A stretch of DNA of 64,000 bases from Halobacteriales archaeon QS_1_68_20 (GTDB lineage Archaea > Halobacteriota > Halobacteria > Halobacteriales > PXRE01): contig PXRE01000010.1 of the NCBI GenBank assembly GCA_003021085.1, positions 1 to 64,000 of the forward strand. The letters are read 5' to 3'. The position numbers and the translations under genes were made by a program. A model generated the notes under the pieces. It worked only from the letters and a program-made list of their open reading frames with translations, was not told where the DNA came from and made no database searches. How positions within the stretch are numbered: the first letter of the stretch is position 1; every line of letters starts with the position of its first letter. Shown here one piece after another: positions 26,191-33,673 of this stretch.

Positions 26191-28653
26191 TCACTCCTCG
26201 CCGTCGTAGTCGCTCCCGACGACCGTGCGGATGCGGTCGGCGGTCACCTGCCCGACGCCTTCGACTTCGAGCAGGTCCTCCTCGCGGGCGGTCATCACCG
26301 CCTCGACGGTGCCGAAGTGCGACAGTAGCGACCGGGCCGTGACGGGACCGACGTCGGCGATGGAGGAGACGACGTACTCCTGCTGTTCCGCGAGGGTCTT
26401 TGCCTGTTTCTCGCCGTGGACGTCGACCTCGCGCTCGGAGAGGTCCTGCTCGCGGCCGGCGACGACGTGCAGCAGTTCGGTGGTGTCGGCCTCGTCGTCG
26501 GTGTGGAGGACGCTACAGTCGAAGTCGATGGCCAGCGACGCCAGTGCCCCGCGGACGGCGTTGGGGTGGACGTTGCGCTGTTCGTAGAGGTCCCCGCCCT
26601 CCAGCACCAGCACGGGCCTGCTGTAGTGGCGGGCCAGGTCGCCGACCTGCTCGAACAGCGAGCGGTCGCCGCCGGTCAGCGAGGCCAGGAAGTCCTCGAC
26701 GGACTTGCGCTCGACGGCGACCCGGTCGCTGAGGACGTAGTCGCCCACCGCCAGCGTCTCCAGGCGGACGTCGACGTCCTCCCGGCGGGAGAGCTCCCTG
26801 GCGATGGAGGAATCGGTCTCGCGCTGGTCGGCGACGACCTCGACCGTCTCGTCGTCGCCCCGGGCGGTCGCCACCACGCCGTCGGTCGCCCCGGCGGCGG
26901 CCACGTCGGCCTCGCCGCCGCCACTCCCGGACTCGCCAGATTCACTGGCGGCCGCTTGCTCCGTAGTCGACTCACCGTCGTCCGCCTCGGCCTCTTCCTC
27001 GTCTTCTTGCTCTTGCTCGCCGAACTCCCGTAGCCCCTGGTCCAGGTCCTCGCCGCCCGCGAAGTCGCCGAGGCTGACCTGCTCGCCGGCGTCCAGTTCC
27101 GTTTCGAGGTCCTCGACGGCCGACTTCAACTCCCGGAGTTCGTCCTCCATACGCTGCTCGCGCCGCCGCGAGATCCAGAAGTACGTCTCGTCGCGGGTGT
27201 CTTCGGCCTTCAGGACGACGACCCGGCCCTCCGCCTGGCGGCCGGTCCGGCCCTTCCGCTGGATCGAGCGGATCGCCGTCGGGACGGGTTCGTAGAAGAG
27301 CACGAGGTCGACCTCCGGCACGTCCAGGCCCTCCTCGGCGACCGACGTGGAGACCAGCACCTCGAACTCCCCGGCCCGGAAGTCGTCCAGCACCTCCTGT
27401 TGCTGGGTCTGGGTCATCCCGTCGGACCCCTCGCGGTCGCCCTGGCCGACGAACCGCCGGGTCTCGAAGTGGTCCCCGAGGAAGTCCGTCAGGGCCCCCG
27501 CGGTGTCCCGGGACTCGGTGAAGACGATGACGCGCTCGCCGTCGTGGATGGCCAGCGTCTCCGCGATCAGGCGCCGGGCGGCGGAGTACTTCGGGTGGAG
27601 GTCGTCGAACCCCTCGGCCTTCTCCATCGCCTCCCGCACCCGGGGGTCCGAGACGAACCGCTGGCTAGCCTTGGAGGCCCCCGACGAGCGGGCGGCGTTG
27701 CGCTGGCGCTCGAAGTACTTCCGCAGGGACTCGACGCTCTGGGTCTCGACGTAGGTGACCGCGGTCCGCAACTTCCGGACCTCCGCGAGCATCGACATCC
27801 CCTCGTAGCCCGCGGAATCGTCGTTGTCCATCAACCGCTGGAGCTTCGACTGGATGTCCCGGACGTCGTTCTCCGAGAGGTCGGGGCTGGTCCTGTTCGT
27901 GACCCCCAGTTCCTTCAGGGTCTCCATGCGGTCGCGGATGACGTCCTTGAGGGCGTCGCGGATCGCCAGCAGTTCGTCCGGCAGGGTGACCGTCTCCCAC
28001 TCGACTTCGGTCTCGTGGGTGTACTGCTCCACGTCGGGGTCGTCGTCGGTCTTGACCTCGACCTGCCGGATGCCGAGGTTCTCACAGACCTCGAGGATGG
28101 CCTCCTCGTCGCCGCCCGGCGACGCGCTCATCCCCGTGACGAGGGGGTCGTCGGCCTCGGCGTGGTAGCGCTCGGCGATGTAGTTGTACGCGTAGTCGCC
28201 GGTGGCGCGGTGGCACTCGTCGAAGGTGCAGTGGACCACCGGCCCGAGGTCGATCCGGCCGCCGACGAGGTCGTTCTCGACGACCTGGGGGGTCGCCACC
28301 ACGACGGTCGCGTCCGCCCAGAGGTCGGCCCGCTCGTCCGGCCGCACCTCGCCGGTGAAGACGACGACCTCCTCGTCGGGAATCTCCAGTGCCTCGCGGT
28401 AGAAGTCGGCGTGCTGCTGGACGAGGGGTTTGGTCGGCGCGAGCAACAGGGACTTACCCCCCTCGTGCTCGGCCAGGCACTCGGCGGTCACCAGCAGGCT
28501 CACGGCGGTCTTGCCCAGTCCCGTGGGCAGGCAGACCAGCGTGTACTCGTCTTTGGCCGTGCCCGCGAGGTCTAGCTGGTACAGGCGGCGCTCGACGACG
28601 CCGTCGGTCAGCATCTCGTGGTCGACGTACTCCGTCCCCTCGGCGGTCGGCAT
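26191..28653 (-). CDS. hef: Hef-type helicase/nuclease (FANCM-XPF family)
   Basis: An 820-residue DNA repair enzyme that processes stalled forks and branched DNA. The N-terminal SF2 helicase has 'PTGLGKTA' (43-50), 'APTKPL', 'ATPQVVENDL', a DECH box at 145-148, 'GMSASPG', 'IVFTESRDTAGALTDFLG', 'VLVSTSVAEEGLDVPEVDLVLFYE' and 'QRKGRTGRQ'. An acidic linker (about 530-600) is followed by an ERCC4 nuclease with 'ADQRETDSSIARELSRR' and 'VLSDRVAVERKSVEDFLASL' (ERKxxxD catalytic core intact), then a double helix-hairpin-helix ('VGPVTARSLLSHFGTVEAV', 'VEGVGQVTADRI'). Helicase and nuclease both appear functional. It is convergent to the DUF7344 gene. Confidence 0.95.
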   Translation of the reverse strand: MPTAEGTEYVDHEMLTDGVVERRLYQLDLAGTAKDEYTLVCLPTGLGKTAVSLLVTAECLAEHEGGKSLLLAPTKPLVQQHADFYREALEIPDEEVVVFTGEVRPDERADLWADATVVVATPQVVENDLVGGRIDLGPVVHCTFDECHRATGDYAYNYIAERYHAEADDPLVTGMSASPGGDEEAILEVCENLGIRQVEVKTDDDPDVEQYTHETEVEWETVTLPDELLAIRDALKDVIRDRMETLKELGVTNRTSPDLSENDVRDIQSKLQRLMDNDDSAGYEGMSMLAEVRKLRTAVTYVETQSVESLRKYFERQRNAARSSGASKASQRFVSDPRVREAMEKAEGFDDLHPKYSAARRLIAETLAIHDGERVIVFTESRDTAGALTDFLGDHFETRRFVGQGDREGSDGMTQTQQQEVLDDFRAGEFEVLVSTSVAEEGLDVPEVDLVLFYEPVPTAIRSIQRKGRTGRQAEGRVVVLKAEDTRDETYFWISRRREQRMEDELRELKSAVEDLETELDAGEQVSLGDFAGGEDLDQGLREFGEQEQEDEEEAEADDGESTTEQAAASESGESGSGGGEADVAAAGATDGVVATARGDDETVEVVADQRETDSSIARELSRREDVDVRLETLAVGDYVLSDRVAVERKSVEDFLASLTGGDRSLFEQVGDLARHYSRPVLVLEGGDLYEQRNVHPNAVRGALASLAIDFDCSVLHTDDEADTTELLHVVAGREQDLSEREVDVHGEKQAKTLAEQQEYVVSSIADVGPVTARSLLSHFGTVEAVMTAREEDLLEVEGVGQVTADRIRTVVGSDYDGEE

Positions 28654-28833
28654 CTATCCTGTGGTTGTCCGCCATCTCGTTTAAGCGTTCGCGTAGCCGG
28701 GTGGAAGTATAGTTCGGACCTTTCGGTGGGTCGATCCCTCCGTCTCGGCGTGTGTCAGACGAAACGATCTGGTCGGTGGTGTTAACTTTGGCATCGGTTG
28801 TACACCTATTGCCACAGGTTCCCAAGGTACGGT

Positions 28834-29316
28834 ATGACCGTCTACGAGACGGACCTCCCGGGGGTGGGCAAGAAGTTCGAGGTGGACCTCGACGACGGCG
28901 AGTAACCGGTCGTCGTCATCCACAACACGGGCAAGCGGGAGGTGTTCCGGCGGCCGGGCCCGGACAGCGCCGCCGAGAAGCTGTTCGAACTCTCCGACCA
29001 GCTGGCCCGGACGGTCGGCACCATCCTGGACGGGGCGTACTTCCAGCCCATCCGGACTGGCACCATCGAGACGGTGCTGGACGACGACTCGCTGATCGAG
29101 TGGATGAAGGTGACCGAGGACTCGCCCATCGCGGACGTGACCCTGGGGGACTGCGGGGTCCGCCAGCGGACCGGGACCTCGGTCATCGCCATCCAGCGCG
29201 GCGACGAGACCATCCCCAACCCCGCGCCCGACCTCGTCATCCGGCCGGGCGACGTGCTGGTGCCCCTCGACGACCGCGAGGACCACCGTCTGCGCCGCGA
29301 CCTCGTCGAACCGTAG
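28834..29316 (+). pseudogene. cation/proton antiporter regulatory subunit (TrkA-C domain) with nonsense codon
   Basis: From ATG 28834 the frame reads 'MTVYETDLPGVGKKFEVDLDDGE' then TAA at 28903-28905, and continues in the same frame with 'PVVVIHNTGKREVFRRPGPD', an RCK_C/TrkA-C domain to the natural end 'DLVIRPGDVLVPLDDREDHRLRRDLVEP'. This is the KhtT-like regulatory subunit that normally gates the adjacent CPA2 antiporter. A restart at the GTG 28942 could yield the C-terminal 124 residues. Because the partner gene is also internally deleted, both are judged decayed. A stop-codon sequencing error is possible. Confidence 0.8.
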
Positions 29317-29317
29317 C

Positions 29318-29830
29318 ATGGCCGAGACCTCGCTGATCGAGGTCGGGGCGATGTTCGTCGCCGTCGCCGTCGCCGGGGTCGCGCTGGCACTGGGCGTCAG
29401 CGAGGCCGTCGCCGCGTTGTTCGTCGGCATGGGGGTCTCGACGACCGACCGCGTCCCGGCGGCCGAACCCCTGCTCGAACCGGTCCGGGACGTGTTCGCG
29501 GCGGTCTTCTTCTGGATCGGACTCGGGACCGACCCGCGGGTGCTGGCCACCGTGGAGGGCGTGCTGGCGGTGCTGGTGCTCACGACCGGGCCGCCTAAAC
29601 TCGCCAGCGGCTACCTCGGCGGCCGACTGTACGGCCTCGACGAGCGGCGCTCGGCCAGAGTGGGCGCCGGGATGGTCACCCGGGGGGAGTTCTCGCTCGT
29701 GGTCGCGACCGTCGCAGCCGCCGGGGCGGGGGACGTCCTGAACCGCGCCCTGCCGGCGGTCGCGGTCGGGTACGTCCTGGCGATGAGCGTCCTCGGGACG
29801 CTGCTGATGCAGCGGTCCGGGCCGCTGTAG
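29318..29830 (+). pseudogene. CPA2-type cation/proton antiporter, large internal deletion
   Basis: A 170-residue open frame beginning one base after the regulatory subunit. Residues 1-22 ('MAETSLIEVGAMFVAVAVAGVA') look like the first membrane helix of a KefB/KhtU-type exchanger. The frame then joins directly to the last third ('ALGVSEAVAALFVGMGVS..', 'LLEPVRDVFAAVFFWIGLGTDPRVL', 'GGRLYGLDERRSARVGAGMVTRGEFSLVVATVA'). Family members have about 390 residues and 11-13 helices; some 220 residues with the ion-binding core are missing. The deletion keeps the frame, so a membrane fragment might still be made. Confidence 0.78.
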
Positions 29831-29922
29831 CGCGCGGCAGAGCGGTGGTTCGGGGTGCGAACGGCGCAGAATGACGGCTGGGGGGCCGTTTCGGCTGTCG
29901 AGGCCAGCACGGTGTCGTCGCC

Positions 29923-31158
29923 CTAGTCGTCCCCGATGGCCTGGGGGTCGTCGACGACGATCTCGTCGTCGGGTTCGGCGACGGGTTCGCTCCAGAGGCG
30001 GATCAGGATCGCCCCGGCGGCCATGAGGCCACCCAGGACGGCCACGGCACCCAGCGGGGACAGCAGGTCCGCGATGGCCCCGCCGCCGACCGCCAGCGGA
30101 ATCTCGAACAGCGAGTGGACCATGAAGACGATGCTGATGACGGTGGCGCGCCCCTTCGAGACGGTGTTGTCGTTGATGTACTCGGTCTCCAGGGGGTCGG
30201 TCCCGTTGCGGACGCCCTTCATCATGAAGAACAGCGGGATGGCGACCGGGGGGAAGAGGACGACGGCCACGAACAGCACGCCCAGTGCCGGGGGGATCAC
30301 GGTGAACCAGCGCCGCAGGCCGACGACGCGCTCCACGTCGTCGATCTTGTAGCTCACGGCGGCGCCGACGACGGTGAATCCCGCGTACATCCAGCCGAGG
30401 TGGCGGACCGACAGGCCCACGTCCCTGCTGATCGGCTGGACGAAGTAGTCGATGGCTCCGAGTACGCCGAGGAACAGGCCGACGTAGACGACGAACGGGC
30501 CCAGCGGCGTCCCGAAGAACCGCTCGCGGACCATCGGGAGCACGTCGAACACCGTGAACGGGTCGGCGTCGTCGTCCTCGAACTGTTCGGTTTCGGGCAT
30601 CGACAGCACGACCAGGAAGCCCAGGGCCACCAGCAGGCCCGAGACGATCCAGGGCATCGCGAGGTTGATCTCGCCCATGTAGCCCCCGACCAGGGCGGTC
30701 CCGCCGCTGACCAGCAGGCCGATGGCGTTGCCCCGCCCCCGTACCCGGGCGTACTCCTCCTCGCCCAGGCCGTCGCCCTCGCGCAGGATGTCGTAGAGCC
30801 AGGCGCTGTCGGTGCCGGACTGGAACGTCTGCCCGAGGCTCCAGAGGACGTAGAACACCGCGAACATGTAGAAGTTGGTGCCGAACGCCATCAGGATCGA
30901 CGACGACGACAGGAGGGCGATCCCGATCAACAGCGAGTTCCGGCGGCCGATCCGGTCGGCGACGAACCCGGTGGGCACCTCCCCGAACAGGACGGCCACC
31001 GCGAACAGCGAGTCCAGCAGACCGATCTGGGTGTAGGACAACCCCCGGGAGAGCAGGAACAGCACCCAGATCGGGCCCGTGAGATGGGCCCACTTCGTAC
31101 TCATGTACAGGTAGTACTTGAGGACCGTCCGCTGGGGGAGCGAGAAACGCGACGCCAC
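29923..31158 (-). CDS. MFS transporter
   Basis: A 411-residue major facilitator with 11-12 hydrophobic segments. The loop 2-3 signature 'GEVPTGFVADRIGRRNSLLIG' is complete (GxxxDrxGRR). A long acidic cytoplasmic loop (about 190-212, 'PETEQFEDDDADPFTVF') separates the two halves and the C-terminus is an acidic tail. 'DSAWLYDILREG' in helix 4-5 is a pattern of a haloarchaeal/bacterial subfamily of efflux carriers. The substrate is not predictable. A 29-bp tandem repeat at 31227-31284 lies 69 bases upstream of its start and may hold operator sites. Confidence 0.88.
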   Translation of the reverse strand: MASRFSLPQRTVLKYYLYMSTKWAHLTGPIWVLFLLSRGLSYTQIGLLDSLFAVAVLFGEVPTGFVADRIGRRNSLLIGIALLSSSSILMAFGTNFYMFAVFYVLWSLGQTFQSGTDSAWLYDILREGDGLGEEEYARVRGRGNAIGLLVSGGTALVGGYMGEINLAMPWIVSGLLVALGFLVVLSMPETEQFEDDDADPFTVFDVLPMVRERFFGTPLGPFVVYVGLFLGVLGAIDYFVQPISRDVGLSVRHLGWMYAGFTVVGAAVSYKIDDVERVVGLRRWFTVIPPALGVLFVAVVLFPPVAIPLFFMMKGVRNGTDPLETEYINDNTVSKGRATVISIVFMVHSLFEIPLAVGGGAIADLLSPLGAVAVLGGLMAAGAILIRLWSEPVAEPDDEIVVDDPQAIGDD

Positions 31159-31226
31159 GTCAGGACCACCCCTGCGACGACGAGTTACCGGTCACGTCTC
31201 CGTTCACGACCTTCGGTATCGGTTCC

Positions 31227-31284
31227 GAGTGTTAAATGAGTATCTATAACAGTGTGAGTGTTAAATGAGTACCTATAACAGTGT
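31227..31284. repeat. two tandem 29-bp repeats upstream of the MFS gene
   Basis: The unit starts GAGTGTTAAATGAGTA and ends CTATAACAGTGT; copies 31227-31255 and 31256-31284 differ at a single base (T/C). Within each unit TGTTA and TAACA face each other, so each could be a dyad for a regulator. They lie between the MFS gene (minus) and the microprotein gene (plus). Confidence 0.85.
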
Positions 31285-31339
31285 ATTTATCCGGCCTGTG
31301 GCCCCGCCGAGTCCGACTCACCTCCCGACGGACCGCGAG

Positions 31340-31420
31340 TCACCCAGAATTTGGGTTTTTATATAAGTTAGAAAGAATTAAATATAAAGAACTACATTAT
31401 AATAACACCTTCGAAGGGAG
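31340..31420 (+). promoter_or_regulatory. AT-rich promoter region of the 31-residue microprotein gene
   Basis: Some 80 bases of about 80 percent AT, with several TATA-like elements ('tttttatataag', 'attaaatataaag', 'cattataataac'), precede a strong Shine-Dalgarno. This contrasts sharply with the flanking GC-rich DNA. The leader before the SD implies a leadered transcript, less common in haloarchaea. Confidence 0.5.
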
Positions 31421-31430
31421 GTGAGAACGC

Positions 31431-31526
31431 ATGGACTACGCGAAAGCCTGGGTCGACGCCGAAGCCGAGAAGTCGACGAAGGCCGTCACCGGCCCGGTCG
31501 ACGGCAAGTGGGACGCGATCACGTGA
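31431..31526 (+). CDS. 31-residue microprotein
   Basis: The ATG at 31431 has a perfect Shine-Dalgarno GGGAGGTGA 8-9 bases upstream, rare in these genomes. The product starts MDYAKAWVDAEAEKSTKAV and ends WDAIT, with charge and codon use like highly expressed haloarchaeal proteins. No family is recognised. Its stop codon lies inside a perfect 20-bp palindrome. It is 115 bases upstream of the SUMF1-fold gene in the same orientation; a functional link is only positional. Confidence 0.55.
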   Translation: MDYAKAWVDAEAEKSTKAVTGPVDGKWDAIT

Positions 31527-31532
31527 TCGCGT
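31513..31532. promoter_or_regulatory. perfect 20-bp palindrome over the microprotein stop codon
   Basis: ACGCGATCAC followed by its exact reverse complement. It spans the last codons, the stop and 6 bases beyond. It could fold as a hairpin terminator/stabiliser or be a protein-binding dyad. No run of T follows directly. Confidence 0.55.
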
Positions 31533-31603
31533 CGCCGAACGTAGCATCGTAATCCAACCACCTTTTCGGGCGGACGGTTCGTCGTTGGTTCGAAGTTATT
31601 CCG

Positions 31604-31627
31604 GCAGTAAGATATTTAATTTACTGC
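31604..31627 (+). promoter_or_regulatory. operator-like inverted repeat enclosing a TATA box
   Basis: GCAGTAA and TTACTGC are separated by ten AT-rich bases that contain the TATA box TATTTAAT (31613-31620). The TATA box ends 21 bases before the ATG at 31642, so a protein bound to the dyad would block transcription-factor B/TBP access and repress the SUMF1-fold gene. Confidence 0.6.
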
Positions 31628-31641
31628 TATAACTAACTTGT

Positions 31642-33069
31642 ATGTCGAATGACGTACGAGAGGGAATAGCGACGTCCGGCAGGATCATCGAGGAGATGGA
31701 CCCCGAGGCGCTCGTGGACGCCGACCCCGAGACCGTCCAGGAGACCGTCGAGGAGTACCGCGGGGAGATCACGTCGTTGCAGTCCGACCAGGCGCTGTCG
31801 AACGTCTTCGGCATGGCGGCGATGCACCCGAATCCGCACCTCCGCCACGCCATGCTCGGTGTCGCCGCCGACCGCCTCGACAACGCCTTCTGCCGGGAGT
31901 ACATCTCCTCGTCGACCCACGACGACGTCGACTTCGTGGCCTTCGAGGCGATCCTCCTGTGTGGCGAACACGAACTCCAGGAGGCCATCGACGACCTCGT
32001 CCCCATCGTCGGGTGGCCCGACGAGGGGCCTGGCGACATGACCCGCCTGGAGTGGGGCGGCAACCCGGTCGGCGTCGGCCGGGCCTCGGTGGTGACCGCC
32101 GAGTTCGAAATCTTCGGCACCGAGGACCCCGACACCCTGGCGATGCTCAAGGACCACTACCAGGAGAACGGGCGGTTCCCGACCGAGTACCACTACAACG
32201 CGGCGCTGGACCACGCCGGGTCCGACGACGCCGACCTCGACGGCGACGCCCCCGACGGCATGGTCCCGATCCCGGGCGGGACCTACACCGTCGGTGTCGA
32301 CCCGGAGGACGTCCCGTTCGACCGGTTCGACGACTCCTACCTCGAACCCCAGGGGGTCGAGGTGTCGCCGTTCTACATCGATAAGTACCCCGTGACCAAC
32401 GCCGAGTACGACGAGTTCGTCGAGTCGGTCGACGACCACTCCGTCTACGGGCACCCGGCCGAACCCGACGACAAGGACCGCACCCGGATCACCGCCCACG
32501 AGGACCTCGGGCCGGACCACCCCGTCACCGGGATCGACTTCTACGACGCCTACGCCTACGCCAACTGGGCCGGCAAGGATCTCCCCTTCGAGGAGGAGTG
32601 GGAGATCGCCGCCCGCGGCCCGGAGGGGTACGTCTTCCCCTGGGGCGACGAGTGGGGCCCCGACAAACTCCACTGGGCCGGCAACACCTTCGACACCGAG
32701 ATCGAGACCATCCCCGAGTGGACGGACCTGCTCAACGAGACGCTCGTCGACGGCCCGAACGACACCCAGACCGTCCCGGTCGACGCTCACGAGGAGGGCG
32801 CCAGCGACTTCGGCGTCTACGACATGCTCGGCAACGTCTGGGAGTACACGAAGTCGGGCTACATGACCCGCCAGGAGGTCAACCCGGTGTTCGACCACCC
32901 GCCCGGGTCCTCCCACGAGAACCTGATCGACGAACACGAGGCGTTCCCCGTCATCCGCGGCGGGTCGTGGTCGAACATCCCCGAGCAGGCCTCGGCGGTG
33001 TTCCGCGGCAAGGACCTCCTGACCGACCGCCACAACGAGATCGGGTTCCGGTGCGTCTACCGGCCCTGA
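31642..33069 (+). CDS. SUMF1/FGE-fold protein with helical N-terminal domain
   Basis: A 475-residue protein. Residues 1-195 are all-helical, with HEAT-like pairs ('NVFGMAAMHPNPHLRHAMLGVAADRLDN', 'VAFEAILLCGEHELQEAIDDL'). Residues ~205-475 are a formylglycine-generating-enzyme (SUMF1) fold: 'MVPIPGGTYTVGVDPEDVPFDRFDDSYLEPQGVEVSPFYIDKYPVTNAEYDEFV', 'HPVTGIDFYDAYAYANWAGKDLPFEEEWEIAARG', 'YDMLGNVWEYT', 'VIRGGSWSN', 'NEIGFRCVYRP'. The two catalytic Cys of true FGE (after GGSY) are absent; the sequence there is 'GGSWSNIPEQ'. It is therefore not a sulfatase activator; SUMF1-fold relatives bind ligands or act in sulfoxide synthesis and nitrosocyanin/NirV roles. Possibly a sensor or scaffold. Confidence 0.8.
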   Translation: MSNDVREGIATSGRIIEEMDPEALVDADPETVQETVEEYRGEITSLQSDQALSNVFGMAAMHPNPHLRHAMLGVAADRLDNAFCREYISSSTHDDVDFVAFEAILLCGEHELQEAIDDLVPIVGWPDEGPGDMTRLEWGGNPVGVGRASVVTAEFEIFGTEDPDTLAMLKDHYQENGRFPTEYHYNAALDHAGSDDADLDGDAPDGMVPIPGGTYTVGVDPEDVPFDRFDDSYLEPQGVEVSPFYIDKYPVTNAEYDEFVESVDDHSVYGHPAEPDDKDRTRITAHEDLGPDHPVTGIDFYDAYAYANWAGKDLPFEEEWEIAARGPEGYVFPWGDEWGPDKLHWAGNTFDTEIETIPEWTDLLNETLVDGPNDTQTVPVDAHEEGASDFGVYDMLGNVWEYTKSGYMTRQEVNPVFDHPPGSSHENLIDEHEAFPVIRGGSWSNIPEQASAVFRGKDLLTDRHNEIGFRCVYRP

Positions 33070-33093
33070 CGCGGACGAGGAACGTCGACCGAC

Positions 33094-33672
33094 CTAGACG
33101 AAGAGTTCGGGGAGGTACCACAGGCCGGCCTGGCCGGCCACCGCGGCGGCGATGGGGATGGTGACGTTGTCGTCTATCACGTAGCCCCAGATGATCGGCT
33201 TGACGCCGTCGGCCAGCGTCGCCGCGGCCGCGGCGAGGGCGGCCACGCTCGGTCGCAGGAACGGCAGCGCCAGCGCCAGGCAGACCCCGAACATCAGCGC
33301 CATCACCTCGGGCCGTTTGACCCGGCGGAGTTCCCCCGACCCGGCGAGGCCGCTGACGGGGTCGCCCAGCGTCAGCATCAACACGGCGGGGACCGCGATG
33401 GACGGCTCGAACGTCAGGATGACCGCCGACCCGCTGAACATGTACAGCGCGTAGCCCGCGAGGTTCTCCTGCTCGTACTCCCGGGTGAGTTTGTCGAACA
33501 CCCACCAGTCCAGGCCGACCTGGAGGCGGACGATCTCCAGCACCAGCGTCACCACGATGCCGACGATCGCCCCCAGCCGTAACTGCTCCCAGGTTACGAG
33601 TTCGAGCAGGTACAGCGCCGGCGCTCCGGCACCGGAGGCGTGGACGAGTCGTCGGGCGACCTCGGCTCGCAT
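33094..33672 (-). CDS. dolichol kinase/CTP-dependent polyprenol kinase family protein
   Basis: A 192-residue membrane protein with about six hydrophobic segments. 'EVARRLVHASGAGAPALYLL' at the N-terminus, 'TLGDPVSGLAGSG' and 'DDNVTIPIAAAVAGQAG' correspond to the dolichol kinase/phosphatidate cytidylyltransferase-like family (GDxxAxxxG and DDNxxIPxxxG motifs). It probably phosphorylates a polyprenol or a related lipid alcohol for glycan carrier or membrane lipid recycling. Adjacent and co-directional with glyS (gap 1 base), and convergent to the SUMF1-fold gene. Confidence 0.85.
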   Translation of the reverse strand: MRAEVARRLVHASGAGAPALYLLELVTWEQLRLGAIVGIVVTLVLEIVRLQVGLDWWVFDKLTREYEQENLAGYALYMFSGSAVILTFEPSIAVPAVLMLTLGDPVSGLAGSGELRRVKRPEVMALMFGVCLALALPFLRPSVAALAAAAATLADGVKPIIWGYVIDDNVTIPIAAAVAGQAGLWYLPELFV

Positions 33673-33673
33673 C

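Noticed and set aside
31642-33069. Formylglycine-generating enzyme activating the sulfatases of the window
   Set aside because: The catalytic Cys pair is missing and both sulfatase-like proteins have Thr where the modified Cys would be.
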